64,000 nt of DNA from Stigmatella aurantiaca. GTDB taxonomy: Bacteria > Myxococcota > Myxococcia > Myxococcales > Myxococcaceae. Position numbers and translations under genes: made by a program. The notes beneath the pieces are model-generated. The model ran no database searches, was not told where the DNA came from, and was given only the letters and a program-made list of their open reading frames with translations. This document shows, piece after piece, positions 1-7,383 of this stretch (within the stretch, counting starts at the first letter, position 1; every line of letters starts with the position of its first letter). Location of the stretch: positions 62,001 to 126,000 of the forward strand of contig NZ_FOAP01000025.1 in the NCBI RefSeq assembly GCF_900109545.1, in the 5' to 3' direction.

Positions 1-1
1 C

Positions 2-289
2 GTGTCCGACACCACCGGTGCCAGCCTCAAGGCCCAGGCGGGCGCCAGCGGCACCGTGGTGAACCAGGCCTCGGCGTGGGACCTCTATGACGGCACCTCG
101 ATGGCCACCCCGCACGTGGCCGGCGTCCTGGGCCTCATCTGGTCCTCGAAGCCCGCGCTCACCAACACCCAGGTGGAGACCCACCTCTTCAACACGGCGA
201 CGAACCTGGGCGCCGCGGGCTACGACACCACCTACGGCTACGGGCTCGTGAACGCGAGCGCCGCGGTCAAGGCGGCCTCCGGCCTGTAG
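2..289 (+). CDS. S8 subtilisin-like serine peptidase, C-terminal fragment
   Basis: This is the tail of a subtilase whose start lies before the window. The visible 95 residues include the catalytic-serine block DGTSMATPHVAGV (nucleophile Ser at about visible residue 33), followed by the closing helices with GYGLVNASAAV typical of the end of the S8 fold. The protein stops directly after the catalytic domain, so there is no MYXO-CTERM or other C-terminal extension, unlike the large subtilase at 42195-47564. It is probably secreted, since subtilases of this kind normally carry a signal and propeptide, but that part is not visible. The true start cannot be given; the first GTG in frame is only where the window opens. 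Confidence 0.85.
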   Translation: MSDTTGASLKAQAGASGTVVNQASAWDLYDGTSMATPHVAGVLGLIWSSKPALTNTQVETHLFNTATNLGAAGYDTTYGYGLVNASAAVKAASGL

Positions 290-378
290 TCCTCTCGGGA
301 CGCCTGCTCCACCCGGGGCAGGCGTCCGGGGAGTCCATCTGGCACCGGGCGCGACCGCGCCTGCGCGGCCTTTCCTTT

Positions 379-1488
379 CTAGGTTGATGCGGCAGAAGCC
401 CCCGGAAGCGTGAACGCGAAAGTGCTGCCCTTGCCAGGCTGACTCTCGGCCCAAATCCGCCCACCGTGCGCTTCAACAATGCCCCTGGCGATGTAGAGCC
501 CGAGCCCCAGCCCTCTCCGGTCTTCGCGGCGGGCTTGCCAGAAACGCTCGAACACAGCCTCCAACTGATTGCCCGGAACTCCGGGGCCCGTGTCCGTCAC
601 CGAGAAGCGAACGTCCTGGCCCACCGGCTCTACCAGAAGCGAGATCCTGCCTCCTGCGGGGGTGAACTTGATGGCATTGCTCAGCAGGTTGGCGAGCACC
701 TGGAGGATGCGCTCATGGTCAAACCTCGCCATCAGCGTGTTCCCGCGTATCTCCACCTCAAGCGAGAGGCCCTGGGCGGAGGCCTGAGGCTGGAACGCCT
801 CGACGGACTCCTGCACGAGCGCGGTCGCATCCTGCAACTCGGGGGCGACACGGATCTGGCCCCGCTCAATGCTGGCCACATCCACCAGATCTCCGATCAG
901 CCGGTTCATCCGTGCGGTGAATCGCTGGATCTTCTCAGCGGCTTGGACGCTCCTCCTGCCCTCCTCGTGTCCGGCAGCGCCCCGCTTGAGCAAGGCCGCT
1001 TGCATCGCGATGCCCCCGAGGAGCGTGCGCAAGTCGTGGCTGACCATGCCCAAGAATTCATCCCGCGTCGCAAGCCCCTCGTCGGCGCGCGTCCGCTCCG
1101 TCAGCAACCGCAGATCGGTTTCCGCTCGTTCCAGGTGGAGCAGGGTCGCCAAGACACGCTTGTGCTCGGCGCGTTCGTCTCGCAGTTCAGTGTCAGCGGC
1201 CGCACGTTCTTTATGCAAGGCGGCGTCCTCGAGTGCCCGCTCCCGCGAGACGCTCACCCGCGCAGTTACGGGCGCCTCACCCTGTTCCAAGTTCGTATCG
1301 GCGTGTTCGCGGGCCACGCGTAAGGTTTCATCCGCCCTTCCCCGGGCTTTGTGGATGGCGGCATCTGCCCCCTCTTCAATCTCGGTGGAGCTGGTGGCGT
1401 ACTCATGGTCAGACTTCTCGCGCTCCAGGCGCAGGCTTTCATCCGTGTGGGTACGCTCAGGTGGCGGCTTTTTGTCCTTGGAGGACAT
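379..1488 (-). CDS. orphan sensor histidine kinase with N-terminal coiled coil
   Basis: This is a cytoplasmic histidine kinase of about 369 residues. The first ~150 residues are charged, heptad-like and rich in Glu, Arg and Ala, predicting a long coiled coil instead of a membrane sensor. The HisKA dimerisation/phosphoacceptor segment contains the H-box SHDLRTLLGG, followed by the N-box (LANLLSNAIKF), G1 (DTGPGVP) and G2 (GLGLGLYIA) of the HATPase domain. The residue after RT in the H-box is normally Pro but is Leu here. No transmembrane segment or PAS/GAF domain is visible, and no cognate response regulator is adjacent, so input and output are unknown. A GTG 45 nt upstream (1533) is an alternative start, but it lacks a ribosome site; the ATG at 1488 opens the charged MSSKDKK sequence. 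Confidence 0.85.
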   Translation of the reverse strand: MSSKDKKPPPERTHTDESLRLEREKSDHEYATSSTEIEEGADAAIHKARGRADETLRVAREHADTNLEQGEAPVTARVSVSRERALEDAALHKERAAADTELRDERAEHKRVLATLLHLERAETDLRLLTERTRADEGLATRDEFLGMVSHDLRTLLGGIAMQAALLKRGAAGHEEGRRSVQAAEKIQRFTARMNRLIGDLVDVASIERGQIRVAPELQDATALVQESVEAFQPQASAQGLSLEVEIRGNTLMARFDHERILQVLANLLSNAIKFTPAGGRISLLVEPVGQDVRFSVTDTGPGVPGNQLEAVFERFWQARREDRRGLGLGLYIARGIVEAHGGRIWAESQPGKGSTFAFTLPGASAAST

Positions 1489-1778
1489 GGAGAGGGCCCT
1501 CCTTCGCAGCCCCAGCAGCGGGAAAGGTAACACACAAGGGCTCCATGCCGGCCGCCGTCAGCTCACCCCGCACCGCGCATGGTCCTGAAATGACTGGGGT
1601 TCGAGGCCGGCAGCTGTTCAAGACGGACAAGCCCAGCAAGCTCAAACAGGACAAGCGCCGCACCGGGCGTCCGTGATCCTGTGGCGCCACGCCCATGCAA
1701 CCTCCCGGCCGGGCGGGCGCTCCCTCCATGGCCTTTGGCTGCCAGGAGGAAGGCGTTCTTTTAGATTTACCGGACGCC
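1489..1778. other. divergent intergenic region between two kinase genes
   Basis: About 290 bases separate the divergent starts of the two histidine kinase genes, so promoters for both should lie here. The only AT-rich patch is around 1758-1770 (TTCTTTTAGATTTACC), just before the plus-strand kinase. An AGGAGGA at 1744-1750 is too far from the chosen ATG at 1779 but would suit an upstream start badly too. I see no repeat, hairpin or small gene that I can support. Confidence 0.4.
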
Positions 1779-3002
1779 ATGAGTTCTGCCTCGGTGCCAT
1801 TGCCTCCCTTTCTTCCCTCCTTGGACCCTCGCGTGCAGGCGGATGTGGCGGCCATTGCCCGGATTGGCGCGGTGCAGTCCGTGCTGCGCGTGTTGTTGCA
1901 GCTCACCGGCATGCGGCTCGCCGTGGTGGCGCGTGTGACGGACGAGTCGTGGACGTGCTGTGCGGTGCTGGACGAGACGAACTTTGGCCTCCGTCCGGGC
2001 GATACGCTCGAGCTGGCCACGACCTTCTGCAATGTGGTGCGATGCTCGGAGAGCCCCTTGCTCGTCAACCGGGCGAGCGAGGATCCGCGCTTCGCGAGCC
2101 ACCCGGCGCCGAAGCTCTACGGCATCGAGAGCTACATCGCGGTGCCCCTGAGCCGCCGCGATGGAACGCCCTTTGGCGTGATGTGTGCGCTGGACCCGCT
2201 GCCCGCGGCGATGCAGGAGGACCGGCTGGTGGTGTTCCGCCACCTCGCGGACCTGGTGGGCTACCAGCTGGAGCAAGAGGAGCAGCTGGATGCCCGTGCG
2301 GCTCAGTTGCTGGGGGCCCAGGAGACGGCGCAGCTGCGCGAGCAGCTCATCGGCATCGTGAGCCACGATCTGCGCAGCCCCCTCACCGCGATTACCCTGT
2401 CGGCCGCGACGATGATGCGGCGGACGGAGCTGGATGGCCGGGCGCGCGAGGGGCTCACCCGCATCCTCCAGGCCGCTGGCCGCGCCAACCGTCTCATTCG
2501 CGACCTGCTGGATTTTACCCAGGCGCGGATCGGCAAGGGGTTGCCGGTGCGCCGTCAGGCCATGGACGTGCACGAGCTTGCGCAGCAGGTGGTGGACGAG
2601 CTCCAGCTCTCCGTGCCCGAGCGTCTCCTCCGCTTGAGCTGCTCGGGGGACGGCACGGGCTCCTGGGACCCGGACCGCGTGGCCCAGGTGCTGACCAACC
2701 TCATCACCAACGCGGTGCAATACGGTCCCCCGGGCGAGCCCATCCGGGTGGACGTGCAGGGCCGTCCGGACGCGGTGCACCTGAGCGTGCACAACGGGGG
2801 ACCGCCCATCGCCGGGCACGTGTTGGCTTCGCTCTTCCAGCCGTTCACCCGTGGCGAGCAGCCGGGGGGGGAGCGGCGCAGCATTGGGCTGGGGCTGTTC
2901 ATCGTGGACCAGATCCTTCGCGCGCACGGGGGCAGCGTCGAGGTGCAGAGCACCGCCGGGGCGGGGACGGCCTTTCACGTTCACTTGCCGCGCACCGCCT
3001 GA
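1779..3002 (+). CDS. GAF-domain sensor histidine kinase
   Basis: This is a soluble histidine kinase. An N-terminal GAF domain (about residues 25-165, with FCNVVRCSESPLLVNRA and the IAVPLSRRDGTPFGVMCALD core) would bind a small ligand or sense redox state. It is followed by HisKA with the canonical H-box SHDLRSPL, the N-box LTNLITNAVQYG, a G1 box in which the usual Asp is Asn (HNGGPPI), and G2 (IGLGLFIVDQI). The ATPase domain therefore has the NGGPP variant seen in some bacteriophytochrome-like kinases. In-frame starts at 1695 and 1728 would add up to 28 low-complexity residues; the ATG at 1779 lies close to the GAF fold and is preferred, though no clear ribosome site precedes it. A receiver-like gene follows 72 bases downstream on the same strand and is a candidate partner. 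Confidence 0.85.
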   Translation: MSSASVPLPPFLPSLDPRVQADVAAIARIGAVQSVLRVLLQLTGMRLAVVARVTDESWTCCAVLDETNFGLRPGDTLELATTFCNVVRCSESPLLVNRASEDPRFASHPAPKLYGIESYIAVPLSRRDGTPFGVMCALDPLPAAMQEDRLVVFRHLADLVGYQLEQEEQLDARAAQLLGAQETAQLREQLIGIVSHDLRSPLTAITLSAATMMRRTELDGRAREGLTRILQAAGRANRLIRDLLDFTQARIGKGLPVRRQAMDVHELAQQVVDELQLSVPERLLRLSCSGDGTGSWDPDRVAQVLTNLITNAVQYGPPGEPIRVDVQGRPDAVHLSVHNGGPPIAGHVLASLFQPFTRGEQPGGERRSIGLGLFIVDQILRAHGGSVEVQSTAGAGTAFHVHLPRTA

Positions 3003-3074
3003 CGGCTGGCTCCTTGCCCAGCAGGCGGCACGGACGGGTTGCCTGCCTCGTCTCCGGCATTACCTTCGAAGGTG

Positions 3075-3512
3075 ATGCGGACACGTCCCCGGGTGCTGGT
3101 GCTCAACGGTAGCGAAGACCTGCTCGAAGTCCTCTCGGAGGTCCTCGAGATGGCGGGCTTCGAGGTCCAGACCGCACGCATTCCGGATCTCGAGCGGGGC
3201 CGGGTGGACGTCCGCGAGCTGTTCCGGAGTTTCGAGCCGCGCGCCGTCGTCTTCGATCTCTCGCTGCCCTACAAGCGCAGCTGGGACTTCTTGCAGCGCG
3301 TGAAGGCCCTGCCCGAGGCCCAGGGGCGCGCCTTCGTCATCACCACCGCGAACGCGCGCGCGGCGGCGCACCTCACCGGGCCGGACGCGCTGGAGCTGGT
3401 GCTCAAGCCGTATGATCTCGCCGAGCTCACCCGGCGCGTGGCGCATGCGGTGGACATGCCGCTGGATGCCGAGGATGCGCCCCGGTGGGGGCCGGACCTG
3501 CGCACCCACTAG
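3075..3512 (+). CDS. degenerate response regulator receiver protein
   Basis: This is a single-domain receiver-like protein of about 145 residues. The fold is recognisable by LVLNGSEDLLEVL at the first strand, the phosphoacceptor-type Asp in VVFDLSLP, the Thr switch in FVITTAN and the conserved Lys in LVLKPYD. The acidic pair that normally chelates Mg2+ after strand 1 (for example VDDE) is replaced by N-G-S-E, so Mg-dependent phosphorylation may be weak or absent. The start at 3075 has a GAAGGTG ribosome site directly before it; an upstream in-frame ATG at 3039 lacks one. The gene follows the GAF kinase on the same strand and converges with the MEDS kinase, so either kinase might signal to it. 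It carries no output domain. Confidence 0.75.
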   Translation: MRTRPRVLVLNGSEDLLEVLSEVLEMAGFEVQTARIPDLERGRVDVRELFRSFEPRAVVFDLSLPYKRSWDFLQRVKALPEAQGRAFVITTANARAAAHLTGPDALELVLKPYDLAELTRRVAHAVDMPLDAEDAPRWGPDLRTH

Positions 3513-3521
3513 GCCTGGGCT

Positions 3522-4949
3522 TCAGGCCTGGGCTCGCGGGGCCTGGGGCATGCGCGGCAGCTTGAGGGTGAAGGTGGAGCCTTGCCCGGGCTGGCTGCGC
3601 ACCTCCACCGTGCCGCCGTGCGCGCGGGCAATCTCGCGGGTGATGAACAGCCCGAGCCCCAGACCGCTCACCTCGCTGGGACTGATGGCGCGCTCGAAAC
3701 GCTCGAAGATGCGCGGCAGATCCTCTGGGCGCAGCCCGAGTCCCTGGTCCTCGATCTCCAGCAGGGCCTGGTCCTCTTGGGTGGTGATGCGCACCGTCAC
3801 GGGCTTGCCCTGTCCGTACTTGAACGCGTTGCTCAGCAGGTTCGTCACCGCCTGCTCCAGGCGGGAGCGGTCCCACTGGCCCACGAGTTGGGTTCCGCTC
3901 TGAAGCGACAGCTGCATGGAGGCGGGCATGAACTCCGAGGACATGCGCTCCACCGTCTCCTCCACCAGCTCCCGCAGGTCCACCGGCTCGGTGCGCAGGG
4001 CGAGCTGGTGCGAGGTGATGCGCGACACGTCCAGCAGGTCCGAGACGAGCTGGGAGAGCCGGCGCACCTGGCGGTCGGTGCGCCCCAGGGTGCGCGTGAG
4101 CTGGGTTTCCTCGGGCGCCGCAGGGGCCGTGGCCCGCTGCGCGAGCAGGCGCTGCAGCCCTTGGACCTGGAGCTTGAGCGAGGTGAGGGGGGTGTTCAGC
4201 TCGTGGCTCGCCACTCCGATGAAGTCGTCACGCGCCTGCACCGCCCGCTCCATCTTCTCCTCCGAGGCGCGGAAGTGCTTCAGCTGGTGCATCATCCAGT
4301 CCACGCGCCGCTCCGCGGACTCGCGCCCCAGCACCATCGCGGGCGTCTCGTAGAAGAGGTTCGCGCACACCTGGCCGCCGAGGATGGCGATGGGGTGGGT
4401 GCGCAGCACGTCCCGGATCATGTCCGCCCCGAAGCGCCGGCGGTTGTACTGGCAGACCGCCAGCGAGCGGCTGCCCGGGAAGAATTCATTGAGCAGCGCT
4501 TCGTACTCCACCAGATCCTCGCACCCGCACTCGCGCCCCAGCGCCCACGTCATCTCTCCCGTGACGCGAAAGCCCGAGAAGCCGTTCGCCGCGGCTTGGC
4601 GCACCGTGTTCTCGAGGAAGGTGAGCATCGCGGGGGGGCTGAAGCTGCCGCTGTTCAGGTACGCCTCACGATTCGTCATGAACGTGAGCGCCCCGCGGCG
4701 TACATGCCCCTCCACGTCCACCCCGTGCGCCTGCAGCACGTGGCGCACCTCGTCGATGCTCTGGCCGTCGGTGATGTAGGCGCACACCTCGTTGCGTTCG
4801 AGGCCCGCGGTGATGAACGGGAGGAGCGCCGCCCACTGCTGCTCGGGCGTCTCGTACACGAGGCAGTAGTGGTCGCCGTGCTTCATCCCCCGCACCTGCT
4901 CGTGCAGGTGAGTGCTCTTGGCGGGACTTGGAGAGGAGGCCTGGAACAT
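3522..4949 (-). CDS. MEDS-domain sensor histidine kinase
   Basis: This 475-residue kinase begins with a MEDS (DcmR-type sensory) domain at about residues 20-195, recognised by GDHYCLVYETPEQQWAAL and a following RecA-like pattern (ERNEVCAYITD, FRVTGEMTWAL). This domain family is found next to hydrocarbon- or C1-sensing kinases and anti-sigma regulators. HisKA follows with a normal H-box (ASHELNTPLTSL), then N-box (VTNLLSNAFKYG), G1 (EDQGLGL) and G2 (GLGLGLFITREI). No membrane segment is visible, so it is cytoplasmic. Its gene converges with the degenerate receiver, with stop codons only nine bases apart. Ligand and partner are unknown. Confidence 0.87.
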   Translation of the reverse strand: MFQASSPSPAKSTHLHEQVRGMKHGDHYCLVYETPEQQWAALLPFITAGLERNEVCAYITDGQSIDEVRHVLQAHGVDVEGHVRRGALTFMTNREAYLNSGSFSPPAMLTFLENTVRQAAANGFSGFRVTGEMTWALGRECGCEDLVEYEALLNEFFPGSRSLAVCQYNRRRFGADMIRDVLRTHPIAILGGQVCANLFYETPAMVLGRESAERRVDWMMHQLKHFRASEEKMERAVQARDDFIGVASHELNTPLTSLKLQVQGLQRLLAQRATAPAAPEETQLTRTLGRTDRQVRRLSQLVSDLLDVSRITSHQLALRTEPVDLRELVEETVERMSSEFMPASMQLSLQSGTQLVGQWDRSRLEQAVTNLLSNAFKYGQGKPVTVRITTQEDQALLEIEDQGLGLRPEDLPRIFERFERAISPSEVSGLGLGLFITREIARAHGGTVEVRSQPGQGSTFTLKLPRMPQAPRAQA

Positions 4950-5057
4950 GTGTCCCTCAAAGCGGGGGAAAGAGGGCAGAACTCCTGTTCCATGTAGCAG
5001 TTGAAGAGGGTTGAGGCCAAACCACCTGGGGGCTGGGGGGTTGGATTCTCGAAACAG

Positions 5058-5084
5058 GGCTCCTCGTCCCCGCGGGGAGGAGCC
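5058..5084 (-). terminator. hairpin downstream of the DUF4382 lipoprotein gene
   Basis: Two perfect 8-base arms, GGCTCCTC at 5058-5065 and GAGGAGCC at 5077-5084, enclose an 11-base loop that can itself pair partly (CCCC/GGGG). It lies about 45 bases beyond the stop of the minus-strand lipoprotein gene. There is no T-tract, as is common in very GC-rich genomes, so termination is inferred from position and stem strength only. Confidence 0.4.
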
Positions 5085-5129
5085 AAGCAGGGCGTTGGTT
5101 CAGGAAGCCTGGAGGGGGCTTCGTGACGG

Positions 5130-6044
5130 CTAGCGGGAGACGGAGGTGAGGGTGAAGTTCACGGCCGTCTCGGCCCCCGAGCCGATGGTGGCGGACGCGG
5201 GGTGGCTGGGGGCCGTGGTGAAGCTCACGCCCGCGGGCGCCACCACGTCCACCTGGTAGGTGCCGGGCAGCAGGAACTTGAAGTTCGCCACGAAGAGGCC
5301 GTCCGGGCTGGCGCTGAAGGGCAACGTCTCACGGCTGCCGTCCGCGTTGATGAGCACGGCGGAGAAGGCGCTCAGCTCCAGTGGGGTGTCACCGCCGGGC
5401 AGCTGCACACCGGTGCCCAGTGCCAACGTGGCCTTCACGTTGCCCGAGAACTGGAGGTCCGCGCCCTTGATGACGGGCCCCATCACCCACCGGCCCGAGT
5501 TGCCGGCGGCCCGGCCGAAGCTCTGCGCCACGTCGAAGTCCACGAGGATGACCTTCTGGGTGTCCTCGCTGGTGATGGTGACGTCCGCGTCCTTGTCGAA
5601 CTTCACCTTGAGGCCCGAGCTGCTGGCGCTCGGCATGTGCAGCTCGCCATCGGCCTGGGTGCCCTCGGGCAGCCCCGCGTAGTTGGGCGAGGTGGCGTAG
5701 ATGCGGCGCTGCCCATCCTCGTTCACCTGGATGTAGCCGCCCGAGATGACGAAGCGCAGCTCGCGGTAGGTGCCCTGGGGAACCTCGGCGTCCTTCACCA
5801 GATCCGCCGCGTCATTGGCCAGGGTGAGCAGGTTGACCGTCACCGGCTCGTCGAGCAGCACCACGTCTTCACTGCCCTTCAGATACACCTTGGTGATCGT
5901 GACCACCGCCTTCTCGAAGTTGTCTCCCGGCGCGTCGGTCAGCTTCACCGTGACACGGGCCGTGGAGTCATCGCCGCAGGCCGCCAGGCCAAGAACGCCC
6001 GTGGCAAGCAGCAGGCTGGAAAGCAGGGAACGGAGGGTCGTCAT
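5130..6044 (-). CDS. DUF4382 domain lipoprotein
   Basis: This is a secreted lipoprotein of about 304 residues. A signal peptide ends in the lipobox LAAC (GLAACGDD). The next ~150 residues match the DUF4382 pattern: VTVKLTDAPGDNFEKAVVTI, then a strand-rich body with YRELRFVISGGYI. The C-terminal ~80 residues look like a carboxypeptidase-regulatory/transthyretin-like beta domain (LLPGTYQVDVVAP, AVNFTLTSV). DUF4382 proteins are envelope lipoproteins of unknown function. The ATG at 6044 is chosen because it opens the signal peptide; a longer reading frame to 6116 would bury it. The neighbours on the minus strand are also lipoproteins, but the gap to the next one is about 118 bases, so joint transcription is uncertain. 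Confidence 0.8.
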   Translation of the reverse strand: MTTLRSLLSSLLLATGVLGLAACGDDSTARVTVKLTDAPGDNFEKAVVTITKVYLKGSEDVVLLDEPVTVNLLTLANDAADLVKDAEVPQGTYRELRFVISGGYIQVNEDGQRRIYATSPNYAGLPEGTQADGELHMPSASSSGLKVKFDKDADVTITSEDTQKVILVDFDVAQSFGRAAGNSGRWVMGPVIKGADLQFSGNVKATLALGTGVQLPGGDTPLELSAFSAVLINADGSRETLPFSASPDGLFVANFKFLLPGTYQVDVVAPAGVSFTTAPSHPASATIGSGAETAVNFTLTSVSR

Positions 6045-6162
6045 GAAATGGAACTCGTGAAAAAGGAGGGGTGAACGGCAAAGAGACCCGCCGGGGCCCG
6101 CGGTGGCCACAGCCAACGCTCACCGCGGGCGTCAGAAGGCAGGTCCTGGAGGACAGCGGGGC

Positions 6163-6699
6163 TCAGCCGATGCTGGGCCAGCACAGGCCCTGAACGCACG
6201 AGAGGCCGTTGCAGCAGGGGGTGGACCCTTCGGCATTGCACTCGGAGCCGGAGGGGAGGCAGGCGGGGCCCCCGTCCTGGTCTCCTCCCGCGCCTCCGTC
6301 TTCGCCTCCGCCTTCACCTCCGCCTTCACCTCCGCCTTCGCCTCCACCCTCGCCGGGGAAGGAGCCCCCGCCATCCGGGGGCGTTTCCGGCTCACCGCCG
6401 CAGGGGCCCACGGAATCGCCATGGCGCAGGTGTGCGCGCAGCGCGGGCTGGCCGACGGTGATGGTGTGCGCGTTGGCGGGGTTGCCGGGGGGGATGTGGC
6501 AGAGCGTGATGGCGCCGGTGTTACCCGGGCCCGCGCCTCCGTCCTGGGCCTCGCCTGGATTCGCGCCAGCGCCCAGATTGTTGTCCCCGTTGCTGAGCGT
6601 GGGGTCCGTCTCCATGGTGTCGCCGCAGCCACTGGCCATCAGCATGCACAGCGCCATCAGCACCGCGGACGAAGAAGCAGTCACTTTTCGCATCGGCAT
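6163..6699 (-). CDS. lipoprotein with Gly/Glu repeats and Cys-rich C-terminus
   Basis: This is a small lipoprotein of unknown function. The signal peptide ends at the lipobox ASGC (MLMASGCGD). It then has a segment with CHIPPGNPANAHTITV and a following HLRHGD, a motif recurring in secreted bacterial proteins. Next comes a low-complexity run of GGGE tetrapeptides, and finally a cysteine-rich module (ACLPSGSECN, PCCNGLSCVQGLC) resembling a small disulfide-bonded knot. The ATG at 6693 (MRKV) is an equally possible start. The coding sequence contains imperfect 12-base repeats at 6301-6345. It is probably displayed at the cell surface; no enzyme motif is visible. Confidence 0.7.
   Translation of the reverse strand: MPMRKVTASSSAVLMALCMLMASGCGDTMETDPTLSNGDNNLGAGANPGEAQDGGAGPGNTGAITLCHIPPGNPANAHTITVGQPALRAHLRHGDSVGPCGGEPETPPDGGGSFPGEGGGEGGGEGGGEGGGEDGGAGGDQDGGPACLPSGSECNAEGSTPCCNGLSCVQGLCWPSIG
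6301..6345. repeat. 12-base tandem repeat encoding GGGE units
   Basis: Imperfect tandem copies of TTCACCTCCGCC / TTCGCCTCCGCC lie inside the lipoprotein gene and encode its Gly-Gly-Gly-Glu run. The repeat is in frame, so copy-number changes would only alter linker length. Confidence 0.7.
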
Positions 6700-6795
6700 T
6701 CTCCAGAGAAAGCCGGGGGAGGCTTTCTGCGCCTCCCTGGCCACAGGAAGACCCGGGAGGTGGCGGAGCGGCCACGGGGCCGGCGTGTTTTCCCG

Positions 6796-7383
6796 CTAGT
6801 TCTCGTCCGGCGTCAGCTCGAGCCTCAGCACCTTCTGCTCGCCGTGGCCCACGCAGCCCTGGCCCGCCGCATCCAGGAAGCCTGGCGCGGAGACACGTAC
6901 CTTGTAGCACCCATCGGGCAGGGGTCCCACCCGCCGCACGCCCTCGTTGTCCTCGGTGTCGAGCGGGAGGGACTCGAAGGGCGTGCCCTCCACGGAGGCG
7001 ACGGCCTGCGCCACCCGCAGGTTGCCCTGGGCCTGCACCTTCAAGAAGAGGGTGCTGGCCGGCTGGGGCGCCACATCCGCCACCTGCACGGACTGGCCCC
7101 CCTGCACCGTGAGCGCCACGCGCGCGGCCTTCTGCTCCGAGGCCACGATGAACAGCTCCGCTGGGCCCGCGGGCACGTCCTCCAGCGTGAAGTGGCCATC
7201 CGCCTCCAGCGTGGCGCGCACGTGGGGCGCTCCCACCAGGGAGATCAGCGCCACCGCCGGATCGAACTCGGTGAGCCGCCCGTGCACGGTGCCCGAGCGG
7301 AACGGCGCGTTGTCCAGGCTGCCGCAGGCCCCCAGGCCCAGCACCAGCAGCACCCCTGTCACCCGCGAGCATGTGCGAAGCAT
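6796..7383 (-). CDS. small lipoprotein, last gene of the sigma/caspase cluster
   Basis: This lipoprotein of 195 residues has the lipobox LGAC (VLGLGACGSLD). The body is all-beta in appearance, with a carboxypeptidase-regulatory-like pattern (ATLEADGHFTLEDVPAGPAEL) and a C-terminal segment with two cysteines (GCYKVRVSAPGF, GQGCVGHG) that may form a disulfide. Its ATG at 7383 overlaps the TGA of the caspase gene as ATGA, which implies translational coupling and is the main reason for choosing this start over the longer frame to 7512. It is the fourth gene of the ECF sigma/anti-sigma/caspase unit. It may be a partner or substrate of the caspase-like protein; that is inference. Confidence 0.75.
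   Translation of the reverse strand: MLRTCSRVTGVLLVLGLGACGSLDNAPFRSGTVHGRLTEFDPAVALISLVGAPHVRATLEADGHFTLEDVPAGPAELFIVASEQKAARVALTVQGGQSVQVADVAPQPASTLFLKVQAQGNLRVAQAVASVEGTPFESLPLDTEDNEGVRRVGPLPDGCYKVRVSAPGFLDAAGQGCVGHGEQKVLRLELTPDEN

Noticed and set aside
1673-3112. 479-residue plus-strand frame
   Set aside because: Overlaps the GAF kinase in another frame and has no recognisable motif; the kinase frame has full H, N, G1 and G2 boxes.
6301-6345. Short tandem repeats as a possible CRISPR array
   Set aside because: The repeats are contiguous 12-base units in frame with a lipoprotein gene, with no unique spacers and no cas genes.
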